From Gammaproteobacteria bacterium (lineage in GTDB: Bacteria > Pseudomonadota > Gammaproteobacteria > Berkiellales > Berkiellaceae), in contig JACPOY010000006.1 in the NCBI GenBank assembly GCA_016191245.1, forward strand, positions 1 through 64,000: 64,000 nt of DNA. The letters run 5' to 3'. This document shows positions 7,941 to 17,180 of this stretch, piece after piece; the stretch's first letter is position 1, and each line of letters begins with the position of its first letter. Both the position numbers and the translations under genes were made by a program. The notes under the pieces are model-generated. The model searched no databases. It was given only the letters and a program-made list of their open reading frames with translations, and was not told the origin of the DNA.

Positions 7941-9218
7941 TTAAAATTTCCAATCAAAATTTAAACCTACAAACTGAATATTTGTATTTTCAAATTCACC
8001 TGCCACATGTCCTGCCAGTAATCCTCGATTTTGATTAATAGATAAGTCACCTCCCCATAAGAAGGTATAACCAAGTCCAAAATTGAAATTATCACAAACA
8101 AAATACTGAGCACCAAGTCCTAAACGTATTGCAGAACCCACTGGGGTTGTTAGTGAACGATTTTCATTAGTGACCATACTGGAGTCATAAGCTGCTCCAA
8201 AAGAAAATCGCCATAATTGAGATAACCAATATTGCGCACCTAAAGCAACATGCCAGGTATCTTCATATTGAAGATTTACTATTGCACTTCTTGGGTTTGC
8301 TGTGGTGATCTGGACGTTCACATATCCAAATTTTTCCCAATTTTGCCAACCTACATTACCTAGCAGAGCCCAATTTTGATCAAGCTCATAGAAAAAGCTT
8401 GCCATCACTGCTTGGGGAACAGTCATTCCTAAATTAGTCTCTAATCCAAAACTTCCAGAGGGGATAATCTCAGGCAACGCATTTTCAATACGTAAAGTGT
8501 CTTCAAAATCTAGATCTGTTTGAGTGGTATAAGTCAATCCAAAGCGGAGTGTTTGTGTTGGCTCAAATAAAACACCAAAAGTGCCTCCAAATCCCCAAGC
8601 AGTATCCTTCAATTTAATTTGGCCATCTTGGCGATCAAATAAACCAAAAGGACTATTATTAAAAGCGACTTTTGTTGAAAGAATGCCATACATAGCATTG
8701 AAAGAGGCCCCTAGTGACCACATTTCATGCAAACGATAGGCAATTGAGGGAGCAATGGTTGCTCCAAGCAAAGTGGCATTTTTTACATAATATCTGCCAA
8801 CCCACCCATCATCATATTCTAAGGCATTTCCAAAATTTCCATAGCTACTTAATCCAAGCTTTAAATTAGGTGTTGCATTAATAACAATAAAGGCTCCGCC
8901 GCCGGGGAATATTCCAATAGCATTCCCGCCATCATTTCCTGAGACGGTGTTGTTACTATTAGGAGAAAATTCAAGTTCTGCATAAAATGGTTGAATACCT
9001 AACAAAACCTCGGTCTGAGAAAGTCTCGTCATTCCTGCAGGATTTGTCATAGCAGTTGCTGCATCTTGGGCCCGAGCTGCATATCCAGCACTTGCAAGAC
9101 CAAGATCGGGAGTTCCAATTTCATATAAAATTAGACCACCGGCAAATGAGTTGTTCACTGAGAAAAAAGTGAATGAAACAATGAGAGTTGCAGTGATTGA
9201 ACCGATTTTGGATCTCAT
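7941..9218 (-). CDS. FadL/OmpP1/TodX family outer-membrane transporter
   Basis: The 425-residue protein has a signal peptide ending NSFAGG and the N-terminal hatch motif of the family, with the SAGYAARAQDAATAMTNPAG segment (about 43-62). NPAG is the hallmark. A long beta-barrel follows and ends NFDWKF, with a terminal Phe. FadL proteins take up long-chain fatty acids or other hydrophobic molecules by lateral diffusion. The gene is first in a two-gene operon with the DUF1254 gene. Substrate is not predictable from sequence. Confidence 0.9.
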   Translation of the reverse strand: MRSKIGSITATLIVSFTFFSVNNSFAGGLILYEIGTPDLGLASAGYAARAQDAATAMTNPAGMTRLSQTEVLLGIQPFYAELEFSPNSNNTVSGNDGGNAIGIFPGGGAFIVINATPNLKLGLSSYGNFGNALEYDDGWVGRYYVKNATLLGATIAPSIAYRLHEMWSLGASFNAMYGILSTKVAFNNSPFGLFDRQDGQIKLKDTAWGFGGTFGVLFEPTQTLRFGLTYTTQTDLDFEDTLRIENALPEIIPSGSFGLETNLGMTVPQAVMASFFYELDQNWALLGNVGWQNWEKFGYVNVQITTANPRSAIVNLQYEDTWHVALGAQYWLSQLWRFSFGAAYDSSMVTNENRSLTTPVGSAIRLGLGAQYFVCDNFNFGLGYTFLWGGDLSINQNRGLLAGHVAGEFENTNIQFVGLNFDWKF

Positions 9219-9414
9219 CTACAGTCCTTGTAGAGCATGAGTACTTTAAAGTAATGATTCATCTGGCGATAGTCAAGCGACATACTTGAGAATAACGATT
9301 AATAGAAAGTGCGCTTTTAATGAATTGAAGGGGAAAATGAATTTTCTACGTTATGTTTAATTCAAATTCTTGAAAATAGATAAATGTACAAATATCTTAA
9401 ATCGATAAAAGAAT

Positions 9415-9455
9415 AAAAAAGCCGCGTTAGATCATCAACCTAACGCGGCTTTTTA
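9415..9455. terminator. Strong bidirectional-type terminator after the histone-like gene
   Basis: GCCGCGTTAG (9421-9430) pairs perfectly with CTAACGCGGC (9440-9449). It is flanked by A6 on the left and T5 on the right, so it can stop transcription from either side. It lies 11 bp after the histone-like gene stop. Confidence 0.9.
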
Positions 9456-9465
9456 TAAAAATAGC

Positions 9466-9792
9466 TTAGGCAGCTTTTGCTTTCTTAGCTACTTTTTTCT
9501 TACGAGCTTTAGCTCTTGGTTTTTTAGCAGCAGGTTTCTTAGCAGCAGCTGGCTTTTTAGCGGCTGTGCTCTTTTTAACCTTTCTTTTTGCTTTTTTTGG
9601 CTTAGCGGCAACGCCGGTAGCAGCTTTAACAGTCTTACGCTTTTTAGCAGTAGACTTACGAGCTTTAGGAGCAGCAGTTTTAGAAGCAACTTTACGCTTT
9701 TTAGCTGGGGACTTCTTTGTTGCTTTTGCGGCAGCAGGCTTCTTAGTAGTAGCCTTACGACCTTTGGTTGCTGACTTTTTACGAGCGATCAT
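9466..9792 (-). CDS. Histone H1-like Lys/Ala/Pro-rich DNA-binding protein
   Basis: The 108-residue product is made almost entirely of Lys, Ala, Arg, Thr and Pro, with KKPAA/AKKPAAKK and AKKRK repeats. This is the composition of the H1 C-terminal tail and of bacterial H1 homologues such as chlamydial Hc1/Hc2 and AlgP-like proteins. It should bind DNA or RNA non-specifically and compact the nucleoid. The ATG at 9792 was chosen because GAGGAG stands seven bases upstream; an in-frame codon 15 bp earlier has none. The gene stands alone with its own strong terminator. Export to a host nucleus is possible but nothing in the sequence shows it. Confidence 0.85.
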   Translation of the reverse strand: MIARKKSATKGRKATTKKPAAAKATKKSPAKKRKVASKTAAPKARKSTAKKRKTVKAATGVAAKPKKAKRKVKKSTAAKKPAAAKKPAAKKPRAKARKKKVAKKAKAA

Positions 9793-10128
9793 CAATGTTC
9801 TCCTCACTTTGGGTAACTTTCACAAATCTAGCACATCATATTAGAAAAATAAAATATATATACAGCATAACCATACTTTAATTTTATTTGTGCCTAACTC
9901 AGAGTGCTAAACCGTGGTTCTAGAACAAAATCTTTTTAAATGTTGCAAGGTATTACCCCTGCCCTATTTTGTTCAACGCCATTCTACATGAAGAAACCTA
10001 CGAATGGCCATAGCAGATATCTGCTACTGAATCTTTTGATTACTATTTTGATTAATACTCTTTCAATCTTCATCAAAATTGGGACAACAAGGCCTACCTG
10101 GATCAATGTCACCCCAAATTGAATCATT
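9793..10128. other. Intergenic region upstream of the histone-like gene
   Basis: About 335 bp between two minus-strand genes. It must hold the histone-like gene promoter and the end of the P450 transcript. AT-rich sequence at 9840-9870 (TATATATAC, TAATAT on the minus strand) is a loose -10 candidate, but no matching -35 was found. Short open frames here on both strands lack ribosome-binding sites and were not called. Confidence 0.5.
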
Positions 10129-11670
10129 TTATGAATGTATTCTATTAAGTTTGTTTTCCTTTGAGTCGTTAGTGACGCATGCAGTAATGGCAACAGTCAC
10201 TGGAATAGCGGAGGATAGTTTTTGATCTGATTTTTCTAAATCGAATCGAAGTGTGATTTGTTGTGACCTATCTTCGGTTTTCGATAATTCTAACGAGGGG
10301 CTTGAAACTTTGGCTAATCCTGGTGAAGTATCTGAAGCTTTGGTTAATTTTCCAAAATATTCCTGCCTTAATCGCGGTTCTTTAGCATTTACGGGTATAA
10401 GCTCAATACTGTCATGGGAGGTTAAAGATAGAATCATCCCTTTAAATATTGAGACTAAAGCGATTTTAAATAATGCTTCAGCGAAACCAAATGATGCCGG
10501 ACAGACCCTAGGACCTGTAGAGAATGGAGTTAATGGATAAAAATTTACTCTCGTAGCGCTACGCTCATGTCTAGTTGGGTCAAATTCGTATGGATGGTCC
10601 CATTTTTTGGGATCATACATGACACGACGTAAAGGCATAAACAAATATGAGCGAGCCGAAATTTTCTTATCCGCAATTTTGCCTTGCTTTGAGGCATAAC
10701 GTACTAGTGGAGGAGCTGGGGAAAAGAGTCTAAGTGATTCAAGATAAATATTGTTGAGTATTTTTAAGCGTTTCACTTTTTCATAACCTTCCGCAGAACT
10801 GATATTAATGCCCTCCAAAGTTTGTAGTTCTTCTTTTAGTTGAGCTTGTAACTGCTTGTTACTTGCAATCTGTAGTACAGCGCAGGTTAAAACTGTGGTG
10901 ATATTACCTTCTACCACTAAAGCAAATAAACCATTTAAGTCTTTAAGATGAGAAACTCCACGCGTTCTAAGCATGTGTTTAAGGTAATTATCTTTAGATA
11001 AAATAGCTTCCTCATTTTTTTTCATATAAGTGTCGTTTAAGAGCCTAAATTCATCTTTTAGTTCTTTAAATTTACTATCACTGACTTTATCCCTATTAAA
11101 TACATAGCGTTCGGCTTTTTTAAGCAAGGGAACAATCTCTTCAGGTATATTTTTACAATTAAACCAAGCACTTGCGATGACTTGGGTACAAGCAAAACAG
11201 ATCTGATCGTTAATTGATTTATGACTTGACCAATTTTGGGCAGTCTCTGCAAATACCTCCAGAGAGGCTGCTAATGCACTACTCATTGTCAAATAGTTTT
11301 TAATAGCCTTTCTTTCTTCTGACACTTCCGGACCATTCATGTTAATAATGCTGGTGTTACCTAAAAAATCCTTTAAAGGATCAAACAAACTTCGAGCCTT
11401 TGGATCAAATGCAGAAGGTTTACTTTCTTGATATTCACCGTAAGATACCCCTTCTTTAAGATATTTCTCCCCAGTAAGAACATGAAAACTCGCTAATTTC
11501 AAAAATGGCAGACCAAGGTAAGTAGAGGCATAGCCGTCTTCACTTTGAGATGCTCTATCGGCAAGTTCCCCTAAAATAAAATTTTCTTTTTGAGTAATAA
11601 TTTTGTAACCATCGCTAAATAATTGAATACTGTTACGGTATATATTTTTTACAGCTTGAAATAAAAGCAT
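10129..11670 (-). CDS. Cytochrome P450
   Basis: The 513-residue protein has the P450 core: an I-helix oxygen-activation segment (VVEGNITTV, 252-260), the K-helix ExxR motif (Glu311 and Arg314 in YLESLRL) and the haem loop PFSTGPRVCPA with the axial Cys390. It would be a haem monooxygenase of unknown substrate. There is no membrane anchor, so it is probably soluble. About 100 residues after the usual end of the fold form a Ser/Lys/Glu-rich tail not expected in a bacterial P450. No ferredoxin or reductase partner gene is nearby, so electron supply is unclear. P450 genes are sparse in the Legionellales, so acquisition from another bacterium or host is plausible. Confidence 0.85.
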   Translation of the reverse strand: MLLFQAVKNIYRNSIQLFSDGYKIITQKENFILGELADRASQSEDGYASTYLGLPFLKLASFHVLTGEKYLKEGVSYGEYQESKPSAFDPKARSLFDPLKDFLGNTSIINMNGPEVSEERKAIKNYLTMSSALAASLEVFAETAQNWSSHKSINDQICFACTQVIASAWFNCKNIPEEIVPLLKKAERYVFNRDKVSDSKFKELKDEFRLLNDTYMKKNEEAILSKDNYLKHMLRTRGVSHLKDLNGLFALVVEGNITTVLTCAVLQIASNKQLQAQLKEELQTLEGINISSAEGYEKVKRLKILNNIYLESLRLFSPAPPLVRYASKQGKIADKKISARSYLFMPLRRVMYDPKKWDHPYEFDPTRHERSATRVNFYPLTPFSTGPRVCPASFGFAEALFKIALVSIFKGMILSLTSHDSIELIPVNAKEPRLRQEYFGKLTKASDTSPGLAKVSSPSLELSKTEDRSQQITLRFDLEKSDQKLSSAIPVTVAITACVTNDSKENKLNRIHS

Positions 11671-11991
11671 GTTGCCCCCAATAAGATTTGTTTGACATAT
11701 AGCTAATCACATTAGACATAAATCGAAACATGTCTTAAAAACTTTAGAATTTATGACAAATATGGGATCTAAGGTTACTGGTCTAATAATGAGTACTGTA
11801 TTTTTACAGTGTTAATTAAAGAAAAATTATTCATACAGCAAAAGTAATTTATTATTAATATTCAATAAGTTAATTTTATCCCCCTTCACTTTCTAAGAAT
11901 TATTCTTACATCATTATGTCAAAGAATTCATTAAACTAACAATAATTTTTTCTTCTCTTTTGAAAGGGATTTCATTTTTTGGGAGATAACA
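11671..11991. other. Divergent intergenic region between the P450 and kinase genes
   Basis: Very AT-rich; it should hold both divergent promoters. A short inverted repeat, ACTGTATTTTTACAGT near 11797-11812, is visible but has the wrong spacing for a LexA box. No other structure was seen. Confidence 0.5.
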
Positions 11992-13734
11992 ATGAATCTT
12001 TTGGGAAAAATCCAAGCTGCAGAATGGGCTAAAGCCAAAGAATTTTTTAATCATCCGAGAAATAAGCATGAAATAAAATTTAGTAAAAAAAGAAATCCTC
12101 GATATGCCAAAACAAAACATCCAGAGAATTTTCATTCTTTTATCAAAATTAAAAATACGATTTATGCGATGGCCAACCATGAATATATAGGTGAAGGCAA
12201 CTTTGGTGCTGTAAAGATAATCCAAAATGAAACAGGCGAAAATTTTGCATTAAAAATTGAAAAAATTATACTTGACATCGATATGAATATGGTAAATAAA
12301 CAAAGAGCAACTGAACTTAAAATACTATCAAAAATAAAAGATCCTCATAATCAAAGATATCTGAAAGGTTATACTGAATATAACGGAAAAAGATATACCG
12401 TCACTTCCTTGATTGAAGGTGAAGATTTAACTAAACACCCGGAAATAGCAAGAACCTATTTTAAAAAGTTGATGGTGGCTTTACAGGCAACCAAAGCGCT
12501 CAAAATGATTCATGACCATGATATTTTGCATGGGGACTTTAAACCAAGCAACCTTATGTATTTTGAAGATGAAAACGGAATTAAGATATATCCTGTTGAT
12601 TATGGTATGTCCTTTTTGTTAAAAAAACATACTTTACTTACAAAGCTTGCTAGAAAAAAACGAACAACGCTTCCTCTTGAGTATGATGTTTGTGCACCCT
12701 TTTATAGAGCGCCAGAGGTTGAGGAAGGAAACTGCATCAACAAAAAAAGTGATATCTACTCATTAGGAATAATATTAGAAACCGATATAGAACTACCTCC
12801 TGAAATTTATTTACCTTTATTAAATGAAGATCAAAGTAAACGCCCTTCCTGCAATAAATTCATTAAATTTTTAAAGTTAGAGATTAAGAATGTGAATAAA
12901 CGTTCAATAGGTATTGCTAAAATCATTATGAATCTTTTTAAACATTTAACATCAACAACCGACGTTCAATTCACAGTTTTAAATAAAAAAAATATACTAC
13001 AGTGCAAATTTAACAATATGAGTTCTGAAAAAAATTCAGATATTTTTTATGCAATAAAAATTGTGTTCAAAAACTACGAAATATCATTTGATGGTAACGA
13101 CTCTGGGATCTTAAACATCGATCTTGATGAAAATAAGGAAATACTTTTAAATAACGATAGCGTTATTGATATTCTACATCATATCAATATCCAACGGACA
13201 AAAATGTCTCAAATATCTCAATTTTTTGAAAGAATAAAACAGGCAAGAACAACATTAAAATCACTTAACGAACCTCAAGAATTGTTTTCACAAATAAGTA
13301 AAAGAAATATTCTATCGATATATGATTATTTATTAAGAAATAAAATTGAACTTGAAGATGAGCTTTGGGAAACCGCCAATGAAATTTTACCTATTTACGT
13401 TAAATTAAGAGCTAATACATTAATTACTATTGCACAGCATGAAGGTGCTTTTCATTTAGTAATTACGCCTGATTCCGAAAATTTAATACCTTTGCGTTGG
13501 CAGCTTGATGCCCCAATACCAATAAAGTGTGGATCTGAAATTCCATTTATCATGATAGAATCTAACGATTCAGAGTCCTCATTGATAGATGATGAGTTGA
13601 CTTACGACTTTCCAACACCTTTGTTATTTTCTATGCAAGCAAATCCCATCCACCACTCGCTAACAAATGATGATCATCAGTTAATTGCATGCTCTTCATC
13701 ACAACAAGGATATAGCAGAAGAAAATCAAGCTAA
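11992..13734 (+). CDS. Eukaryotic-like Ser/Thr protein kinase, putative effector
   Basis: Residues about 64-298 form a complete protein-kinase domain: glycine loop GEGNFG (67-72), ATP-binding Lys88 in FALKIEK, and catalytic loop HGDFKPSN (180-187) with Asp182, Lys184 and Asn187. The metal site is DYG (203-205) instead of DFG, followed by APE (240-242), SDIYSLG with Asp254, and Arg284 in KRPS. All catalytic residues are present. HGD replaces the commoner HRD, so it may not need activation-loop phosphorylation (inference). Residues 300-580 have no recognised domain. There is no signal peptide, membrane segment or PASTA repeat, unlike bacterial PknB kinases, which fits an injected effector. GGGAG six bases before the ATG supports the start. 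Confidence 0.85.
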   Translation: MNLLGKIQAAEWAKAKEFFNHPRNKHEIKFSKKRNPRYAKTKHPENFHSFIKIKNTIYAMANHEYIGEGNFGAVKIIQNETGENFALKIEKIILDIDMNMVNKQRATELKILSKIKDPHNQRYLKGYTEYNGKRYTVTSLIEGEDLTKHPEIARTYFKKLMVALQATKALKMIHDHDILHGDFKPSNLMYFEDENGIKIYPVDYGMSFLLKKHTLLTKLARKKRTTLPLEYDVCAPFYRAPEVEEGNCINKKSDIYSLGIILETDIELPPEIYLPLLNEDQSKRPSCNKFIKFLKLEIKNVNKRSIGIAKIIMNLFKHLTSTTDVQFTVLNKKNILQCKFNNMSSEKNSDIFYAIKIVFKNYEISFDGNDSGILNIDLDENKEILLNNDSVIDILHHINIQRTKMSQISQFFERIKQARTTLKSLNEPQELFSQISKRNILSIYDYLLRNKIELEDELWETANEILPIYVKLRANTLITIAQHEGAFHLVITPDSENLIPLRWQLDAPIPIKCGSEIPFIMIESNDSESSLIDDELTYDFPTPLLFSMQANPIHHSLTNDDHQLIACSSSQQGYSRRKSS

Positions 13735-13888
13735 CAATTGTACAGACAATACAAAGAAGTAGAAAAACATTTTGTCATAAAAATAATTACTACGTCAGCC
13801 ATTTGACACAACGATTAATTTGATTTATTTAATCAGATTGTTGTATTTTGCTTTTTCATTTTCTTGATGTTTTATCGGATATGAGTGT

Positions 13889-14644
13889 ATGTCACCCATT
13901 TATAATTATGTACAACAATATTTGCGTCTATCTCCGCATCAATTAACGCAATTAGAACATCAATTTTTAATCCATATTGAAACTATTGCCCCTATTGATC
14001 CATTAGAGCGCAACTATTTTTATAGTGAATTATTCCATGGTGCATTTGTTTTTATTCCAGATAATGGTGCAACCTACCAATTATTAACCTCATATGATCA
14101 AAATAATCTGGTCAGTCGAAATTATTCCTCTAGTCATTATTCTATGGAACCACAGTATGGATTTCGTGGATCTTTAGTTGGTGAATGCTTATTTGGAACA
14201 AAAATAATTGATGATGAAAAAGGTAGCTGGATACAGCTTGAAGCTTATAGTACAGATCTTTTTAATGCGCCCGGACATTTAATATCGTATATAAATTATT
14301 TGTTTACTGGTTATAATCAAGGGCCTTATGGATCTTCGATTCATACTGAATGCAACCCTATTTTACTTAACTTAGATGATCCTTCAAAACCCTCAATATC
14401 TCAACCAATGGTGGCTATTAATATAGTAGAACATGAAACAACTATTTCAGATCATGTGACACCAATAACAATGTCGGATGTTTTTATCGATATTTCAGAT
14501 CAGTATGAACAAATACATTTAGAATCTCTTTTTATTGAATCACAAACAAATGAAACGCCCCAAGTAGTAGCCCCAACATTTGAACCAATTAAGGTTGAGA
14601 TTATTCCGGATCAAATGATAATTATTGAGCCTGTGATTGCATAA
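13889..14644 (+). CDS. Hypothetical protein
   Basis: No family was recognised. The 251 residues begin with a helix (about 1-40), continue with an aromatic-rich, probably beta-strand domain (about 45-155, many Tyr/Ser/Gly), and end in an acidic Ile/Glu/Pro-rich tail. There is no signal peptide or membrane segment. It follows the kinase gene by 154 bp on the same strand without an obvious terminator and may be cotranscribed. Its base composition is like that of the kinase gene. It could be a companion effector, but nothing in the sequence proves it. Confidence 0.6.
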   Translation: MSPIYNYVQQYLRLSPHQLTQLEHQFLIHIETIAPIDPLERNYFYSELFHGAFVFIPDNGATYQLLTSYDQNNLVSRNYSSSHYSMEPQYGFRGSLVGECLFGTKIIDDEKGSWIQLEAYSTDLFNAPGHLISYINYLFTGYNQGPYGSSIHTECNPILLNLDDPSKPSISQPMVAINIVEHETTISDHVTPITMSDVFIDISDQYEQIHLESLFIESQTNETPQVVAPTFEPIKVEIIPDQMIIIEPVIA

Positions 14645-14655
14645 ATACCAGTAGG

Positions 14656-15378
14656 TTATGCATTAAATATTTCATTTAAAAAATACATTGTTGCATCCCA
14701 TGAGCGTGTATTTGCAACGGCATCATATTTTAATCCTAAGGCAGGATCATCAGCTCCAGGTTTTGTAAATGAATGAGAGGTGTTTCCATAAATATGAATT
14801 TGCCAATCTGCCTTTTTACGCGTCATTTCATTTGCAAATTCTAGAATTTGATTTGGTTTCACATAAGTATCTTCATATCCATGTAAAATTAAAATTTTAC
14901 TATGAATAATAGGTTCAACATCAATAGTTGGTTCAGCAAGCAATCCATGCAAACTCACGATACCGTTAACACGAGTACCTGCGCGAACTAAATCTAAAAC
15001 ACACATACCTCCAAAGCAATACCCAAGTCCTGCTATTTGACTACTATTGACATAAGATTGCTGAGAGATATAGTTATATACAGATTGCATACGAGAAATC
15101 AGTTCAGCGCGATTTTGTCTAAGTGGCTCCAGCAGAATTTTTTTATCATCAATATGCTGACCAAGCACTGCATTACCATATATATCGACAGCAAAACCAA
15201 CATAACCTAGTAATGCAATTTTACGAGCGATGTTACAATAAAAATCGCTTCGACCTCTCCAGTCCGGTAGAATCATCACAACAGGCTTTGGTGTAGTAAC
15301 GTTTGTATCATAAGCAATGAAGCTCTTTGAGACGATAGAAGAGTTAAGTTGATATTCAACTTCAGATTCAAACAGCAT
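14656..15378 (-). CDS. Dienelactone hydrolase family protein
   Basis: This 240-residue alpha/beta hydrolase has the dienelactone-hydrolase triad: Cys121 in GYCFGG, Asp170 in HGYEDTYVKP and His202 in SHSFTKPGAD. The nucleophile is Cys rather than Ser, as in that family. Such enzymes open lactones or thioesters or cleave small esters. It is the last gene of the minus-strand cluster at 14656-19858, 16 bp after the RraA-like gene. It probably acts late in that pathway, for example by releasing or opening a lactone; the substrate is unknown. Confidence 0.85.
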   Translation of the reverse strand: MLFESEVEYQLNSSIVSKSFIAYDTNVTTPKPVVMILPDWRGRSDFYCNIARKIALLGYVGFAVDIYGNAVLGQHIDDKKILLEPLRQNRAELISRMQSVYNYISQQSYVNSSQIAGLGYCFGGMCVLDLVRAGTRVNGIVSLHGLLAEPTIDVEPIIHSKILILHGYEDTYVKPNQILEFANEMTRKKADWQIHIYGNTSHSFTKPGADDPALGLKYDAVANTRSWDATMYFLNEIFNA

Positions 15379-15394
15379 ATTTAATCCTTTATAA

Positions 15395-16069
15395 CTAAGA
15401 TTCCCCTTCCCAGGGACGATCGTAATGATGGGTTTCTCTTGCTTCCTTTAAAGTTTTCCCTGAATTGATAGCTTCTATTATTTTTTTTTCATTTATCGCA
15501 ATATGTTGAGTCATTGCTAAAATTTTTTCAACTTGATCTTTCGGAATGATTAAAACACCATTGCTGTCACCAATAACAATATCATTAAAATGAATAGTGA
15601 CATCTTCTATTGATAAACTACTTCTTTGTGAAGTTATTCGTACCCTATTTTTTCCAGTTTTTGCAGTGATACCAGCTGCAAACAAAGGATAATTATGCTT
15701 CTCCAGTAAATGAACATCCCGCACTAGGCCATGAACAACAGTACCTGCTATTTTTTTATTGTGTGCATAATGCGTTAAGATCTCACCCCATACAGAGCAT
15801 GAGGGATTGGCATTATTATCGATAACAATCACCGCGCCTTGAGGAACTTCATCAATATAATTGCTCGCCTGCATAAATTGGTGAGGAGGGTGACTTATTG
15901 GCCTATATTGTACGGTGTAGGCAGGTCCAATTAATTTCTTTACATTGCCAATAGGCTTTATATTATTTAAGTAACCATTGATACCACACGCATCTAGGGC
16001 ATCAGAAATTTCAGGCGTACTAAATTCAAAAAGCGCCTTTAATGCAACCGTGTTAATTTTTTTATGCAT
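15395..16069 (-). CDS. RraA-like family protein (HMG/CHA aldolase or oxaloacetate decarboxylase type)
   Basis: The protein shows the RraA/HMG-aldolase fold: an N-terminal TPEISDALDACG (residues about 18-29), the GPAYTVQ strand, AVIVIDNNANPSCSVWGE, and GTVVHGLVRDV, the active-site Gly-x-x-Arg-Asp loop. Metal-dependent members cleave 4-hydroxy-4-methyl-2-oxoglutarate or decarboxylate oxaloacetate; others inhibit RNase E. The pathway context favours an enzyme. The ATG at 16069 overlaps the stop of the upstream dehydrogenase gene (ATGCATAA), so the two are translationally coupled; an upstream in-frame codon at 16147 lies well inside that gene and was rejected. Confidence 0.8.
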   Translation of the reverse strand: MHKKINTVALKALFEFSTPEISDALDACGINGYLNNIKPIGNVKKLIGPAYTVQYRPISHPPHQFMQASNYIDEVPQGAVIVIDNNANPSCSVWGEILTHYAHNKKIAGTVVHGLVRDVHLLEKHNYPLFAAGITAKTGKNRVRITSQRSSLSIEDVTIHFNDIVIGDSNGVLIIPKDQVEKILAMTQHIAINEKKIIEAINSGKTLKEARETHHYDRPWEGES

Positions 16070-17180
16070 TTTTATCTGCACCTTTTTTCGCTTCTTCAAT
16101 GATGGCAAGAGCCATTTCATATGTTGAAGAGTTACCACCCAAATCACGCGTGACCGTTTTATTTTCGCGGATGATATTTATCACAGCATTTTTAATAATA
16201 TGAGCGAACTTTTCATGACCAAAATAGGAAAGTAACATTGATAATGAGAAAAAAGTAGCACTTGGATTAGCAGTATTTTTTTTCATTTTAGGACCACTTC
16301 CATGCACAGGTTCAAAGTAAGATTTTTGTAAACCAATATTTGCACTTGGCGCAAGTCCCAATCCACCCATGACACCTGCGGCAACATCAGATAAAATATC
16401 ACCAAACATATTCTCTGTTACAATAACGCCAAACATTTCTGGTTTGGTAACCAAATGCATGCCTACCGCATCAACATTTAGGATATCAGCTTGAATCTGA
16501 GGAAATCGAGCTGCAATTTCTTCAAAAATAGCCCTTCCCAAAGTGCTACTTTTACGTAATACATTAGGTTTATCTGCGTAAGATACTCTTGAGTGATTAT
16601 TCTTTAACGCATATTCAAAAGCAAACTGAATAATTCTTCGCATACCCGTTTCTGAATTTATTCTTAAGGTACAGGATAAAGCTTCATTTATTTTGTCATT
16701 CCAGTGAGGCACTTCTGATACAATTTTCTTAAAATCATCAGGTAAATGATCATAGTCAAACCCTGAATAGAGGCCTTCTGTATTTTCTCTAATAACACAA
16801 AAATTGAACTGTTTTTGCTTATTAATTGCAAAACAAGGTCTCACATTCGCAAATAAATCAAGTTTTTGTCTAAGCTGAATTATCGGAGAGGTGTACACTA
16901 CGTTCAAGTTGGATTTATCTAATAATTCTGCTTTAGCTTCTCTTTCAGGTTTACTTGTGGTTGCACCAAGCAAAATGGTATCGCTTTGATTAATTAAATT
17001 CCAAGTTTCCTCTGGTATTGGATTTGCTTGATTTACCCAACAGTCCCAACCAATATCACCTATGTGATAAGTAATTGGCAAAGAAAGCGCTGAAAAAATA
17101 GGTAAGACAGCTTCAATAACTTCTTTCCCGATACCATCACCAGGTAAAACAGCAATTTTTATCGTGTTATGGTTTAACAT
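16062..17180 (-). CDS. Isocitrate/isopropylmalate dehydrogenase family enzyme
   Basis: This 372-residue protein is a beta-decarboxylating dehydrogenase. It has VLPGDGIGKEV (11-21), RENTEGLYSGFD, and the metal-binding and cofactor stretch including FGDILSDVAAGVMGG. It oxidises a 2-hydroxy acid with NAD(P) and releases CO2, as LeuB does with 3-isopropylmalate and related enzymes do with homoisocitrate or tartrate. No leuC, leuD or leuA is beside it, so leucine synthesis is not implied. It overlaps both neighbours by a few bases and so sits in the middle of a tightly coupled operon. Specificity is not predictable by eye. Confidence 0.85.
   Translation of the reverse strand: MLNHNTIKIAVLPGDGIGKEVIEAVLPIFSALSLPITYHIGDIGWDCWVNQANPIPEETWNLINQSDTILLGATTSKPEREAKAELLDKSNLNVVYTSPIIQLRQKLDLFANVRPCFAINKQKQFNFCVIRENTEGLYSGFDYDHLPDDFKKIVSEVPHWNDKINEALSCTLRINSETGMRRIIQFAFEYALKNNHSRVSYADKPNVLRKSSTLGRAIFEEIAARFPQIQADILNVDAVGMHLVTKPEMFGVIVTENMFGDILSDVAAGVMGGLGLAPSANIGLQKSYFEPVHGSGPKMKKNTANPSATFFSLSMLLSYFGHEKFAHIIKNAVINIIRENKTVTRDLGGNSSTYEMALAIIEEAKKGADKNA

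Noticed and set aside
9940..10193. Two short overlapping frames on opposite strands
   Set aside because: No ribosome-binding site and no domain-like composition; they lie in the gap after the P450 gene.
11797..11812. LexA-box-like inverted repeat ACTGTATTTTTACAGT
   Set aside because: A LexA box needs CTGT-N8-ACAG; here the spacer is six bases, and the neighbours are not SOS genes.
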